Shown in pieces: positions 16,699-24,389 of a stretch of 64,000 bases of DNA. The position numbers were made by a program, and so were the translations under genes. The stretch is from assembly GCA_900472395.1 (NCBI GenBank), contig UCHV01000027.1, forward strand, positions 1-64,000. The letters are read 5' to 3'. The notes under the pieces were generated by a model, which saw only the letters and a list, made by a program, of their open reading frames with translations, had not been told where the DNA came from and did not search any database. The stretch is from Hyphomicrobiales bacterium (GTDB lineage: Bacteria; Pseudomonadota; Alphaproteobacteria; Rhizobiales; Rhizobiaceae). Each line of letters begins with the position of its first letter. Within the stretch, counting starts at the first letter, position 1.

Positions 16699-16973
16699 CA
16701 GAGCTTGCGCCCGAACTCTTTCTCGAATTCTTCGTCTATCTGCCGCATCGCCTCGGTGGCATCGATGGGATCGCCACTGTTCTCGGCTTCCGTAACCAGC
16801 GCATCCAACTCGTCTACGGTGTAACCATAAATCAGTCGCGATGACTGCAACGTCGCCATGGCTTCTGTGACGACGTCACCAGCCGTTGCAAACTCCCCGG
16901 AAGCGACCGCTTGGTTGATAGCCTCACTCACTTCGCGGGGAATATCGATGCTTACCTTTTCAAGCTGCGGCAT
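16698..16973 (-). CDS. ParD-family antitoxin
   Basis: Antitoxin partner of the ParE-like toxin, 91 residues. The N-terminal ribbon-helix-helix DNA-binding part is KVSIDIPREVSEAINQAVASGEFATAGDVVTEAM (positions about 6-39, quoted in part): a beta strand, then helices joined around SGEFATAGDV. The acidic C-terminal tail DEEFEKEFGRKL should wrap the toxin. Such pairs usually repress their own promoter, which would lie in the 48-bp gap before sufX at 16974-17021 or inside sufX. The order antitoxin-toxin and the TGATG overlap are standard. Confidence 0.86.
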   Translation of the reverse strand: MPQLEKVSIDIPREVSEAINQAVASGEFATAGDVVTEAMATLQSSRLIYGYTVDELDALVTEAENSGDPIDATEAMRQIDEEFEKEFGRKL

Positions 16974-17021
16974 GATGCTGAGCCTCCGGTCGATACGAAG
17001 ATTTATAACCGATCCGGCCGA

Positions 17022-17396
17022 TCAATACCACCCGACCGCAACCTGCGCCTCTTCCGACATGCGCTCCGGCGTCCACGGCGGATCGAAGGTCATCTCGACC
17101 TCAACGCCGGAAACGCCTTCCACCGCGCCGACGGCATTTTCCACCCAACCCGGCATTTCACCGGCAACCGGGCAACCGGGTGCGGTGAGCGTCATGGCGA
17201 TCTTCACCATGCGGTCATCCTCGATGTCGATCTTGTAGATCAGCCCGAGTTCGAAAATGTCGGCCGGGATTTCCGGGTCGTAGACGGTCTTCAGCGCCGC
17301 GATGATGTCATCGGACAGGCGCTCCAGTTCATCCGCCGGAATGGCGGAATCGATGATGCCTTCGCGGGCATCCCACTTTGGTATGTCTTGGTCCAT
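17022..17396 (-). CDS. sufT: SUF-associated DUF59/MIP18 protein (SufX/SufT)
   Basis: Fe-S cluster maturation factor of the MIP18/DUF59 family, 124 residues. The family core is clear: VYDPEIPADIFELGLIYKI with the conserved DPE (about residues 40-42), then MTLTAPGCPVAGEMPG with the conserved cysteine (about 75), and VEVEMTFDPPWTPERMSEEA. In the rhizobial sufS2BCDS1XA operon this gene is called sufX. I start it at the ATG at 17396; a TTG three codons upstream is the alternative. It follows sufS by about 44 bp on the same strand and precedes the parDE insertion. Confidence 0.92.
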   Translation of the reverse strand: MDQDIPKWDAREGIIDSAIPADELERLSDDIIAALKTVYDPEIPADIFELGLIYKIDIEDDRMVKIAMTLTAPGCPVAGEMPGWVENAVGAVEGVSGVEVEMTFDPPWTPERMSEEAQVAVGWY

Positions 17397-17440
17397 GGCC
17401 TTCAAAAATCCCGGTCATTCAATCAGTTTAGGCAGTCAGT

Positions 17441-18679
17441 TCAGGCAAAGAAATCGCGTGCGTAGTCGAGCGCGTCGGCCAGCGCATCCACTTCGGCACG
17501 AGTGTTATACATGCCAAAAGATGCGCGACATGTGGAGGTGACGCCAAAGCGTTTCAACAGCGGCATAGCACAATGGGTGCCGGCCCGCACGGCCACACCT
17601 CGGCGATCAATCACCATCGAAACATCATGGGCGTGGATGCCGGCCAGTTCGAACGAAAAGATCGCACCCTTGCCCGGTGCATTGCCGATGATTTTCAGCG
17701 AGTTGATCGCCTGCAGCCGTTCGGTCGCATAGGCGGTCAGATCCGCTTCGTGGCGTGAGATCGCCTCGCGGCCGATCTTTTCCATGTAATCCAGCGCGTA
17801 ACCAAGCCCGATCGCCTGCACGATCGGCGGCGTTCCTGCTTCGAAACGATGCGGCGGATCATTGTAGGTGACGAAATCCTGGTCGACATCGACGATCATC
17901 TCGCCGCCACCCATGAACGGCCGCATCTCCTTCAGCCGCTCGGTCTTGCCGTAAAGCACACCGATACCCGACGGGCCGTAAAGTTTGTGGCCGGTCATCA
18001 CGAACCAGTCGCAATCGATATCGCGCACGTCGATCGGCATATGCACCGCGCTCTGCGAACCATCGACCAGAACCGGAATGCCGCGCTCACGGGCGATACG
18101 GCATATTTCCTTGACCGGAACCACCGTGCCGAGCGCATTCGACATGTGCGTGATGGCGATCAGCTTGGTCTTTTCGGTCAGCGACTTTTCGAACGCCTCG
18201 ATATGGAAAGCGCCTTCGTCATCCACCGGCACCCAGACCAGTTTTGCGCCCTGTCGTTCGCGGATGAAATGCCATGGCACGATGTTGGAATGGTGCTCCA
18301 TGATCGAGATGACGATCTCATCGCCTTCACCGATTTTCGGCATGCCGTAACCGTAAGCAACGGTGTTGATCGCCTCGGTGGAATTCTTCGTAAAAATGAT
18401 CTCGTCGATAGAACCCGCATTCAGGAACTTTCGGACCTTTTCACGCGCTGCCTCATAGGCGTCGGTTGCGGCATTCGAAAGATAATGCAGGCCACGATGC
18501 ACATTGGCGTATTCGTTCGAATAGGCGTGGCTGATCGCGTCGATCACCGATTGCGGCTTTTGCGCCGAAGCGCCGTTATCGAGATAAACGAGCGGCTTGC
18601 CGTGCACCATGGTCGACAGGATCGGAAAATCCCGCCTGATGGCCTCGACGTCGTAAGCTGCTTGAGTGCTGTGGTCCAT
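17441..18679 (-). CDS. sufS: Cysteine desulfurase SufS (group II)
   Basis: PLP enzyme that takes sulfur from cysteine as a persulfide for cluster assembly on SufBCD. The protein has 412 residues, the normal SufS length. The PLP lysine lies in VMTGHKLYGPSG (about 226). The persulfide cysteine is in VRAGTHCAMPLL (about 363), the short-loop arrangement that defines group II. The start is supported by AAAGG 7 bases before the ATG. No SufE gene is adjacent in this window. It is the second desulfurase of the operon (sufS1 in rhizobial naming); compare the group I enzyme at 23080-24246. A pair of palindromic repeats occupies the 220-bp gap before it. Confidence 0.95.
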   Translation of the reverse strand: MDHSTQAAYDVEAIRRDFPILSTMVHGKPLVYLDNGASAQKPQSVIDAISHAYSNEYANVHRGLHYLSNAATDAYEAAREKVRKFLNAGSIDEIIFTKNSTEAINTVAYGYGMPKIGEGDEIVISIMEHHSNIVPWHFIRERQGAKLVWVPVDDEGAFHIEAFEKSLTEKTKLIAITHMSNALGTVVPVKEICRIARERGIPVLVDGSQSAVHMPIDVRDIDCDWFVMTGHKLYGPSGIGVLYGKTERLKEMRPFMGGGEMIVDVDQDFVTYNDPPHRFEAGTPPIVQAIGLGYALDYMEKIGREAISRHEADLTAYATERLQAINSLKIIGNAPGKGAIFSFELAGIHAHDVSMVIDRRGVAVRAGTHCAMPLLKRFGVTSTCRASFGMYNTRAEVDALADALDYARDFFA

Positions 18680-18763
18680 TGAGAAGCCTTTCTGATCCCG
18701 CTTTTTAGGCGAAATACCGGCAGAAACTCTTTGCTTATTGGCAAGCTCGAAGACTTACCTGCT

Positions 18764-18866
18764 TCATCCTCTGGCCTGACCCGAGGATCCAATCACGTTG
18801 CAACCGGTTCGACGGTCGCAGATGCTCGGGACATGCCTCGGGTTAAACCCGAGGACGAGCATGACG
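18764..18866. repeat. Inverted pair of palindromic repeats between sufD and sufS
   Basis: The left palindrome (18764-18790) reads TCATCCTCTGGCCTGACCCG then AGGATCC and is followed by AATCACGTTG. The right one (18836-18866) is CCTCGGGTT-A-AACCCGAGG followed by ACGAGCATGACG. Their outer flanks TCAT and ATGA face outward and the GATC side of the left copy faces inward, the same arrangement as the repeats bounding the GIY-YIG gene at 21.0-21.4 kb. The AATCACGT after the left copy also occurs at 59008-59015. The spacer holds no gene. It lies inside the suf operon. Confidence 0.75.
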
Positions 18867-18899
18867 AAGGAGACGTGCAGCCCCCTTCGTCCCGTTTTA

Positions 18900-20174
18900 T
18901 CAGGCGTGCTTTTCCAGCCAAACGGAAATGATGCCTTCCAGTGCTTCCACCAGCGGCTCGTTTTCCAGTTCCTCAACGATCTCGGCGACGAAAGCGTTTA
19001 CCAGCATGGCACGTGCCTTGTTTTCCGGAATACCGCGCGCCATCATGTAGTACAGATGGTTGTCGTCGATATCGGCAACCGTCGCACCATGACCGCAGAC
19101 CACGTCATCGGCGAAGATTTCGAGTTCCGGCTTGGCCGAGAAATCGGCATCGTCCGAAAGCAACAGCGTGTTGCACGACATCTTGGCATCGGTCTTCTGC
19201 GCATCGAGCGCGACCTTGATCATGCCCTGGAACACACCGCGGGCGCGATCGAACACGACGTTGCGGAACACTTCCGTCGAGCTCGTGTTTGGCACGTTAT
19301 GCGCCAGAACCAGCGTCACGTCGGTATGGGTGTCGCCACCCAGCAGGTTGACGCCGCGCAGGGTCAGTTCGGCATTTTCGCCCGAAACATCGATGCGCAG
19401 TTCCTGACGCACCAGCTTGCCTCCGGCATTGATGACGAACAGTTTCAGCTTGGCATCCGCACCCACGCGGATGCGGATCTGGCCGAGATGCGTGTCGTCA
19501 GCGCCCTGCTGCTGTACGATCACCCAGGTCACATCAGCCCCGTCTTCCAGCGAGATATCGCTGACGGTCGACACAAAGGCTGCACCATCGCCGGTCGCCG
19601 CGTGGCGTTCGATCACGGTAGCCTTGCTGTTGGCACCAAAGCTGACAGGAAAGCGCGTATGCACCTGACCGCCGCCATGGATCGCCTGGATCTCGATCGG
19701 CGTCTCCAGTTCGGTATCGGCCGGTACTTCCAGCACGTAACCGTCGGCTACGAAGCTGCCATTGATGCGGCCGATGGCATCGTCACCGTCGATGACGGAG
19801 AGGCCAGGAGCGGCCGTTCCTTCACGCAGCATGTCGGCAAAGGCGCTGACAACAACACCTTCGACTGCCGCCTTGGCGTCGACCTTGCCCTGCAGGGCGG
19901 CCAGAACCGGCGAACCTTCGACGAACGGCGCCCGCGCATCGATGACGGCAGTGCTGGTTTCGGTCGGAACCGTGCGCAGCAGCGTCTTAAGATCCGTGTA
20001 GTGCCAGGCTTCGATGCGACGCGTCGGCAGGCCCTTGGTTTTCAGATCGTCGAGCAGGCGGTCACGCGCACTGGCAACGGCGCCATTGCCCGGCAGTTCG
20101 CCGAAGGACGCGTTATAGGCGTCGATCAGCGCGCTTTCCGCCGCACTCAGGCGGGGTTGTGTCTGGATATTCAT
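18900..20174 (-). CDS. sufD: Fe-S cluster assembly protein SufD
   Basis: Partner of SufB in the SufBC2D scaffold complex, 424 residues. The C-terminal half is the beta-helix shared with SufB: LRGVNLLGGDTHTDVTLVLAHNVPNTSSTEVFRNVV (about 265-300, in part), then GMIKVALDAQKTDAKMSCNTLLLSDDADFSAKPELEIFADDVVCGHGAT. The conserved HGAT histidine and Cys region are present, followed by RGIPENKARAMLVNAFV. GGGAGG precedes the ATG at 20174. It starts 21 bp after sufC on the same strand. Confidence 0.95.
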   Translation of the reverse strand: MNIQTQPRLSAAESALIDAYNASFGELPGNGAVASARDRLLDDLKTKGLPTRRIEAWHYTDLKTLLRTVPTETSTAVIDARAPFVEGSPVLAALQGKVDAKAAVEGVVVSAFADMLREGTAAPGLSVIDGDDAIGRINGSFVADGYVLEVPADTELETPIEIQAIHGGGQVHTRFPVSFGANSKATVIERHAATGDGAAFVSTVSDISLEDGADVTWVIVQQQGADDTHLGQIRIRVGADAKLKLFVINAGGKLVRQELRIDVSGENAELTLRGVNLLGGDTHTDVTLVLAHNVPNTSSTEVFRNVVFDRARGVFQGMIKVALDAQKTDAKMSCNTLLLSDDADFSAKPELEIFADDVVCGHGATVADIDDNHLYYMMARGIPENKARAMLVNAFVAEIVEELENEPLVEALEGIISVWLEKHA

Positions 20175-20194
20175 GGTCTATTGCCTCCCGCCGA

Positions 20195-20950
20195 TCAGGC
20201 TGCCGCGCCGATGATGTCGGCATAACCATTGGCTTCCAGTTCCAGCGCCAGTTCCTTGTCGCCCGAGCGGATGATCTGGCCCTTGTAGAGAACGTGAACG
20301 CTGTCCGGCACGATGTAGTCGAGCAGGCGCTGGTAGTGGGTGATGACGATGGTGGCGCGATCCGGCGACTTCAGCGCGTTGACGCCGTCAGCGACGATCT
20401 TCAGCGCATCGATATCGAGGCCGGAATCGGTTTCGTCGAGTACGCAAAGCTGCGGCTGCAAAAGCGCCATCTGCAGGATTTCGGCGCGCTTCTTCTCACC
20501 GCCGGAGAAACCGACGTTCAGCGGACGCTTCAGCATGTCCATGTTGATCTTCAACTCGGCAGCCGATTCCTTGACGCGGCGAATGAATTCCGGCGTCGTC
20601 AGTTCTTCTTCGCCACGCGCCTTGCGCTGCTCGTTCATGGCCACCTTCAGGAACTGCATGGTGGCGACACCTGGGATTTCGACAGGGTACTGGAAGGCAA
20701 GGAAAATGCCCTTGGACGCGCGCTCGGCCGGGTCGAGTTCGAGAATGCTCTCACCGTTGTAAAGGATGTCGCCCTCGGTGACTTCATAGTCTTCGCGGCC
20801 TGACAGGATGTAGGACAGCGTCGACTTGCCGGAACCGTTCGGGCCCATGATGGCAGCCACTTCGCCGGCCTTCACGGTGAGGTTCAGGCCACGGATGATT
20901 TCGGTGCCGTCTTCGGCGATACGGGCGTGCAGGTTCTTGATTTCAAGCAT
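20195..20950 (-). CDS. sufC: Fe-S cluster assembly ATPase SufC
   Basis: ABC-type soluble ATPase that drives SufB-SufD rearrangement during cluster assembly. At 251 residues from the ATG at 20950 it matches the family; 17 extra in-frame upstream codons are unlikely to be translated. It has Walker A GPNGSGKST (about 37-45), the SufC-type ISGREDYEVTEG, signature FSGGEKKRAEI, Walker B CVLDETDSGLDIDAL and the switch VITHYQRLLDYI. Normally sufC follows sufB directly, but here about 510 bp with the GIY-YIG cassette separates them. Confidence 0.96.
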   Translation of the reverse strand: MLEIKNLHARIAEDGTEIIRGLNLTVKAGEVAAIMGPNGSGKSTLSYILSGREDYEVTEGDILYNGESILELDPAERASKGIFLAFQYPVEIPGVATMQFLKVAMNEQRKARGEEELTTPEFIRRVKESAAELKINMDMLKRPLNVGFSGGEKKRAEILQMALLQPQLCVLDETDSGLDIDALKIVADGVNALKSPDRATIVITHYQRLLDYIVPDSVHVLYKGQIIRSGDKELALELEANGYADIIGAAA

Positions 20951-21023
20951 TCTCTCTGTCCTGTTCATAGGGCGGTTCAAAGGCCGCCTGTTTGCCCGCA
21001 AGGGCCTGTCTCAAGTTTTCGTT

Positions 21024-21052
21024 CGTCATCCTCGGGCTTGTCCCGAGGATCT
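21024..21052. repeat. Left terminal inverted repeat of the GIY-YIG cassette
   Basis: A 29-bp sequence containing the palindrome CCTCGGG-CTTGT-CCCGAGG, flanked by GTCAT outside and ATCT inside. It is the exact reverse complement of 21419-21447. It lies just beyond the 3' end of the nuclease gene; the stop codon at 21059-21061 is only 6 bp inside it. Confidence 0.92.
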
Positions 21053-21058
21053 AAGCCG

Positions 21059-21400
21059 TCAATTGTAGTCGTTCCATTGCCGCGTATTTTCACGCGGCCG
21101 ATACGGGTTCTCTATCTCGTCAATGCGTTCATAAAGATCCATCCAAGTAGGATTGATTTCCTCTATGAGGTTGATTTTCCACTCACGCAGATAATGCTTC
21201 AACGACTTCTCCCTTTGTATCGCCAGGACGATACTCGGGTGGGTTTCGAACCAGACGAGGTTCTTCGCCCTGTATTTCTCTGTGTAGCCCTTCTGCACCG
21301 CATTACGATGTTCCCAGACCCGTCCATGAATGTCACTCGTCACACCGGTGTAGATCACACCGCGCGGCTTATCGGACATCATGTAGACGAAGCCACTCAT
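21059..21400 (-). CDS. GIY-YIG family endonuclease inserted in the suf operon
   Basis: Small single-domain nuclease of 113 residues, of the COG2827/UPF0213-like GIY-YIG group. Catalytic elements can be read: the GIY strand as FVYMM (4-8), the YIG strand as IYTG (16-19), Arg27 in GRVWEHR, Tyr39/Tyr43 region, and the metal-binding Glu64 in QREKSLKHYLREWK. It lies between sufB and sufC in operon orientation and is bounded by perfect 29-bp inverted repeats (21024-21052, 21419-21447). The upstream repeat ends only 18 bp before the ATG, leaving no room for an ordinary promoter inside the cassette, so it is probably read from the suf promoter or from within the repeat. It ends with the residues DYN. 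No other domain is present. Confidence 0.9.
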   Translation of the reverse strand: MSGFVYMMSDKPRGVIYTGVTSDIHGRVWEHRNAVQKGYTEKYRAKNLVWFETHPSIVLAIQREKSLKHYLREWKINLIEEINPTWMDLYERIDEIENPYRPRENTRQWNDYN

Positions 21401-21418
21401 CCTCTATCCTGCGGCAGC

Positions 21419-21447
21419 AGATCCTCGGGACAAGCCCGAGGATGACG
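21419..21447. repeat. Right terminal inverted repeat of the GIY-YIG cassette
   Basis: Exact reverse complement of 21024-21052 over 29 bp, core CCTCGGG-ACAAG-CCCGAGG, with AGATC facing the gene and GATGAC facing outward. It starts 13 bp after the sufB stop codon (21461) as read on the plus strand, and 18 bp before the nuclease start on the minus strand. Confidence 0.92.
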
Positions 21448-21460
21448 GCGTTGAATGTCC

Positions 21461-22930
21461 TTATCCGACCGAACCCTCAAGCGAGATGCCGATCAGTTTC
21501 TGCGCTTCCACGGCAAATTCCATCGGCAGCTCCTGAATGACTTCCTTGACGAAACCGTTGACGATCAGCGCGATCGCCTCTTCCGTCGGAATGCCGCGCT
21601 GCAGGCAATAGAACAGCTGGTCTTCGGAGATTTTGGAAGTTGTCGCTTCATGCTCGAACTGCGCAGAAGAGTTCTTCGCCTCGATATAGGGCACGGTATG
21701 CGCGCCGCAACGATCGCCGATGAGCAACGAGTCGCACTGCGTGAAGTTACGGGCATTGCTCGCCTTGCGGTGAGCCGAAACCTGACCGCGATAGGTGTTC
21801 TGCGAAACGCCGGCAGCGATACCCTTGGAAACGATGCGGCTCGACGTGTTCTTGCCGAGATGGATCATCTTGGTGCCGCTATCGATCTGCTGGTGACCGT
21901 TGGAAACGGCGATCGAGTAGAACTCGCCGCGCGAATCGTCACCACGCAGGATGCAGGACGGGTATTTCCAGGTGATCGCCGAACCGGTTTCCACCTGCGT
22001 CCAGGAAATCTTGGAACGGTCGCCACGGCAATCGCCACGCTTGGTGACGAAATTGTATATGCCGCCCTTGCCGTCCTTGTCGCCCGGGAACCAGTTCTGC
22101 ACGGTCGAGTACTTGATCTCGGCATCATCCAGGGCAACGAGTTCGACGACAGCTGCATGCAGCTGGTTTTCGTCGCGCTGCGGTGCGGTGCAGCCTTCGA
22201 GATAGGAAACGTAAGCGCCTTCTTCACAGATGATCAGCGTGCGCTCGAACTGGCCGGTATTCTTCTCGTTGATACGGAAGTATGTGGACAGTTCCATCGG
22301 GCAACGAACGCCCTTCGGCACGAATACGAAGGAACCATCGGTAAAGACGGCGGCGTTCAGCGTCGCATAATAGTTGTCGGTGGTCGGCACGACCGAACCG
22401 AGATATTTCTTGATCAGTTCGGGATGCTCGCGGATGGCTTCCGAGATCGACATGAAGATCACGCCGGCCTTCTGAAGTTCCTTCTTGAAGGTGGTAACGA
22501 CTGAAACCGAATCGAACACGGCATCGACGGCAACCTTCGACTTCTGCACGCCAGCCAGAATTTCCTGCTCGCGCAGCGGAATACCCAGCTTTTCATAGGT
22601 CCGCAGCAGTTCCGGGTCGACCTCGTCCAGCGAAACCGGGCCCGTAACGTTTTTCGGAGCCGCGTAATAATAATAGTCGTTGAAGTCGATCTTCGGGTAA
22701 TCGACGCGCGCCCAGCTCGGCTCTTCCATGGTCAGCCAGCGGCGATAGGCGTCGAGACGCCACTCCAGCATCCAGTCCGGCTCCTGCTTCTTGGCAGAGA
22801 TGAAACGGATGATGTCTTCGGACAGACCCTTGGGGGCCTTGTCGACTTCGATGATCGTCTCAAAACCGTATTTGTACTGGTCGATATCGATCCCGCGGAC
22901 CTGATCGATTGTTTCCTGAACGGCAGGCAT
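21461..22930 (-). CDS. sufB: Fe-S cluster assembly protein SufB
   Basis: Scaffold on which the nascent cluster is built, 489 residues from the ATG at 22930, which has TTGGAG upstream; an in-frame ATG 72 bp earlier is less likely. Family stretches are visible: PEWMLEWRLDAYRRW-like near the start, DVFVFPKGVRCPMELSTYFRIN, EEGAYVSYLEGCTAPQRDENQLHAAVVEL, NARNFTQCDSLLIGDRCGAHTVPYIE with the essential cysteine, and FEHEATTSKISEDQLFYCLQRGIPTEEA near the C terminus. It is the second gene of the operon, after the group I desulfurase. The GIY-YIG cassette is inserted directly behind it. Confidence 0.96.
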   Translation of the reverse strand: MPAVQETIDQVRGIDIDQYKYGFETIIEVDKAPKGLSEDIIRFISAKKQEPDWMLEWRLDAYRRWLTMEEPSWARVDYPKIDFNDYYYYAAPKNVTGPVSLDEVDPELLRTYEKLGIPLREQEILAGVQKSKVAVDAVFDSVSVVTTFKKELQKAGVIFMSISEAIREHPELIKKYLGSVVPTTDNYYATLNAAVFTDGSFVFVPKGVRCPMELSTYFRINEKNTGQFERTLIICEEGAYVSYLEGCTAPQRDENQLHAAVVELVALDDAEIKYSTVQNWFPGDKDGKGGIYNFVTKRGDCRGDRSKISWTQVETGSAITWKYPSCILRGDDSRGEFYSIAVSNGHQQIDSGTKMIHLGKNTSSRIVSKGIAAGVSQNTYRGQVSAHRKASNARNFTQCDSLLIGDRCGAHTVPYIEAKNSSAQFEHEATTSKISEDQLFYCLQRGIPTEEAIALIVNGFVKEVIQELPMEFAVEAQKLIGISLEGSVG

Positions 22931-23046
22931 CACATTCTCCAAATCTGGCCGGAATAAAGGGTCCGGCAGCTTGTCATCCTCTTGGCGGATTTCCGCCTTC
23001 ATGTAAGCGCCAGAAGGCGGTTTTCACACCTCTTGGCAAGTCTAAA

Positions 23047-23064
23047 ATTTGCGTTTCCGCAAAT
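23047..23064 (-). promoter_or_regulatory. Hairpin in the sufS2-sufB gap, possible attenuator
   Basis: On the minus strand ATTTGCG-GAAA-CGCAAAT forms a seven-pair stem with a GAAA loop, followed by TTTAGA. It lies in the 149-bp gap between the group I desulfurase and sufB. It could partly terminate or act as an RNA processing site. A TTTAGAA half-site lies next to it at 23067-23073. Confidence 0.4.
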
Positions 23065-23079
23065 CATTCTAAACTAGCG

Positions 23080-24246
23080 CTATGCCGCCTGCCCCGAAAG
23101 CCGGCGGCGACCAGCAACTTTTGCAAATGCAGCTATGGCTCGGTCGATATCCGTATCCGTCGTCGATGGTCCAAGCGAGATACGCAGGCCTCCGAGTTTG
23201 GGATCATGCCCCATCGCCGTCAGCACATGGCTTTCGCCAACGCGTCCCGATGAGCAGGCAGATCCCGCCGAAAGCGCGATGCCTTCGAGATCGAACCCGA
23301 TCTGCCCGGTTTCGGACTTCAGTTCGGGCAGCGTGAAGAAGCAGGTATTGGCCACGCGCTCGACATCGGCACCATGAATGAGGACATCGGGTGCCGCCGC
23401 ACGCATTCCGGCCTCCAGCCTTGCACGCATGGCAGCGATCCTGCCGCGTCGCTCATCCAACTCTTTCAGGGCAACCTCGGCAGCCGCGCCAAAACCGACA
23501 ATCGCAAAAAAGTTTTCGGTACCGGAACGATGGCCCTTTTCCTGGCCGCCACCACGGATCAGCGGTTTAGGCATCAGCATTTCGCCACGCGCTACCAGCG
23601 CGCCCACACCTTTCGGCCCACCGAGCTTGTGCGACGAAATGATCAGAAAATCGGCATCCAGCGCATTGATATCGAGCGGCAAACGCCCGGCCGCCTGCAC
23701 GGCATCAACGACCATCAGCCCGCCATGCACGTGCGCAAGCTTTGCAGCCTCCGCCACTGGCTGCACGATACCGGTTTCATTGTTCACCAGCATGACGGCA
23801 ACCATTGGCAGGCCGCTCTCTCGGTCATGCGAAACGAGCATCGCCTCAAGTGCCGCCAGATCGACCACCCCCTCACCCGTCACCGGGATTTCATGAACGT
23901 TTTCGGCAGCGAAACGACCGCCTTCGCGGATAGCAGGATGTTCGATCGCCGAAATATAAAGCGCGCCGATTTTCAGCGGTGCGCGCCCCATACGGAATTC
24001 CGGCACCAGAACATGGTTGGAAGCCTCGGTCGCGCCACTGGTAAAGATGACATGAGCCGTCTCGGCACCGACAAGCGCTGCCACGGACCGACGCGACTTT
24101 TCGAGTGCCGCCCGCGCCGCCCGACCTTCGCCATGTACGGAAGAGGCATTTCCGGGCAATGACAACGCGTCCAACATGGCAATACGCGCCTCCTCACACA
24201 GAGGTGAAGTCGCGTTCCAGTCCAGATATGTGCGTTCAAGCGCCAT
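23080..24246 (-). CDS. sufS2: Cysteine desulfurase, group I (IscS/NifS-like), SufS2
   Basis: PLP-dependent desulfurase of 388 residues. The PLP lysine is in FLIISSHKLGGPKG (about 202). The catalytic cysteine lies in ALSAGSACSSGRVGESHVL (about 328), the long-loop signature of group I enzymes, unlike the group II SufS later in the same operon. It is the first gene of the operon, matching the gene called sufS2 in rhizobia. The start at 24246 faces the divergent hydrolase gene across 227 bp that contain an Irr-type box. Group I enzymes usually feed IscU or NifU, and no iscU is present here, so it probably serves SufBCD or thiolation. Confidence 0.92.
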   Translation of the reverse strand: MALERTYLDWNATSPLCEEARIAMLDALSLPGNASSVHGEGRAARAALEKSRRSVAALVGAETAHVIFTSGATEASNHVLVPEFRMGRAPLKIGALYISAIEHPAIREGGRFAAENVHEIPVTGEGVVDLAALEAMLVSHDRESGLPMVAVMLVNNETGIVQPVAEAAKLAHVHGGLMVVDAVQAAGRLPLDINALDADFLIISSHKLGGPKGVGALVARGEMLMPKPLIRGGGQEKGHRSGTENFFAIVGFGAAAEVALKELDERRGRIAAMRARLEAGMRAAAPDVLIHGADVERVANTCFFTLPELKSETGQIGFDLEGIALSAGSACSSGRVGESHVLTAMGHDPKLGGLRISLGPSTTDTDIDRAIAAFAKVAGRRRLSGQAA

Positions 24247-24372
24247 TGGCAGCCATTGTCCGATGCGGTTCAGTTTCTAGATAGGCATGATACGGCGCAT
24301 TTTCCTTGAAATTTTCGCCGGCCTTGCCGTATGAGACACCCAACCGGGGCAACCTTTGTTGGTAGCCCCAAT

Positions 24373-24389
24373 TTTCGAATGGTTCTAAA
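24373..24389. promoter_or_regulatory. Irr-type iron control element (ICE) upstream of the suf operon
   Basis: On the minus strand the sequence is TTTAGAA-CCA-TTCGAAA, an inverted repeat matching, with one mismatch, the rhizobial iron control element TTTAGAA-N3-TTCTAAA bound by Irr. It is 127 bp upstream of the first suf gene and 85 bp upstream of the divergent hydrolase gene. A second overlapping symmetry, TTCTAAA-N5-TTTAGAA, spans 24383-24401. Iron control of suf by Irr and RirA is described in rhizobia; assigning this site is inference from the match. Confidence 0.6.

Noticed and set aside
18798..20225. Plus-strand frame of 475 codons opposite sufD
   Set aside because: Shadow of sufD, with no homology pattern and running through the palindromic repeat region.
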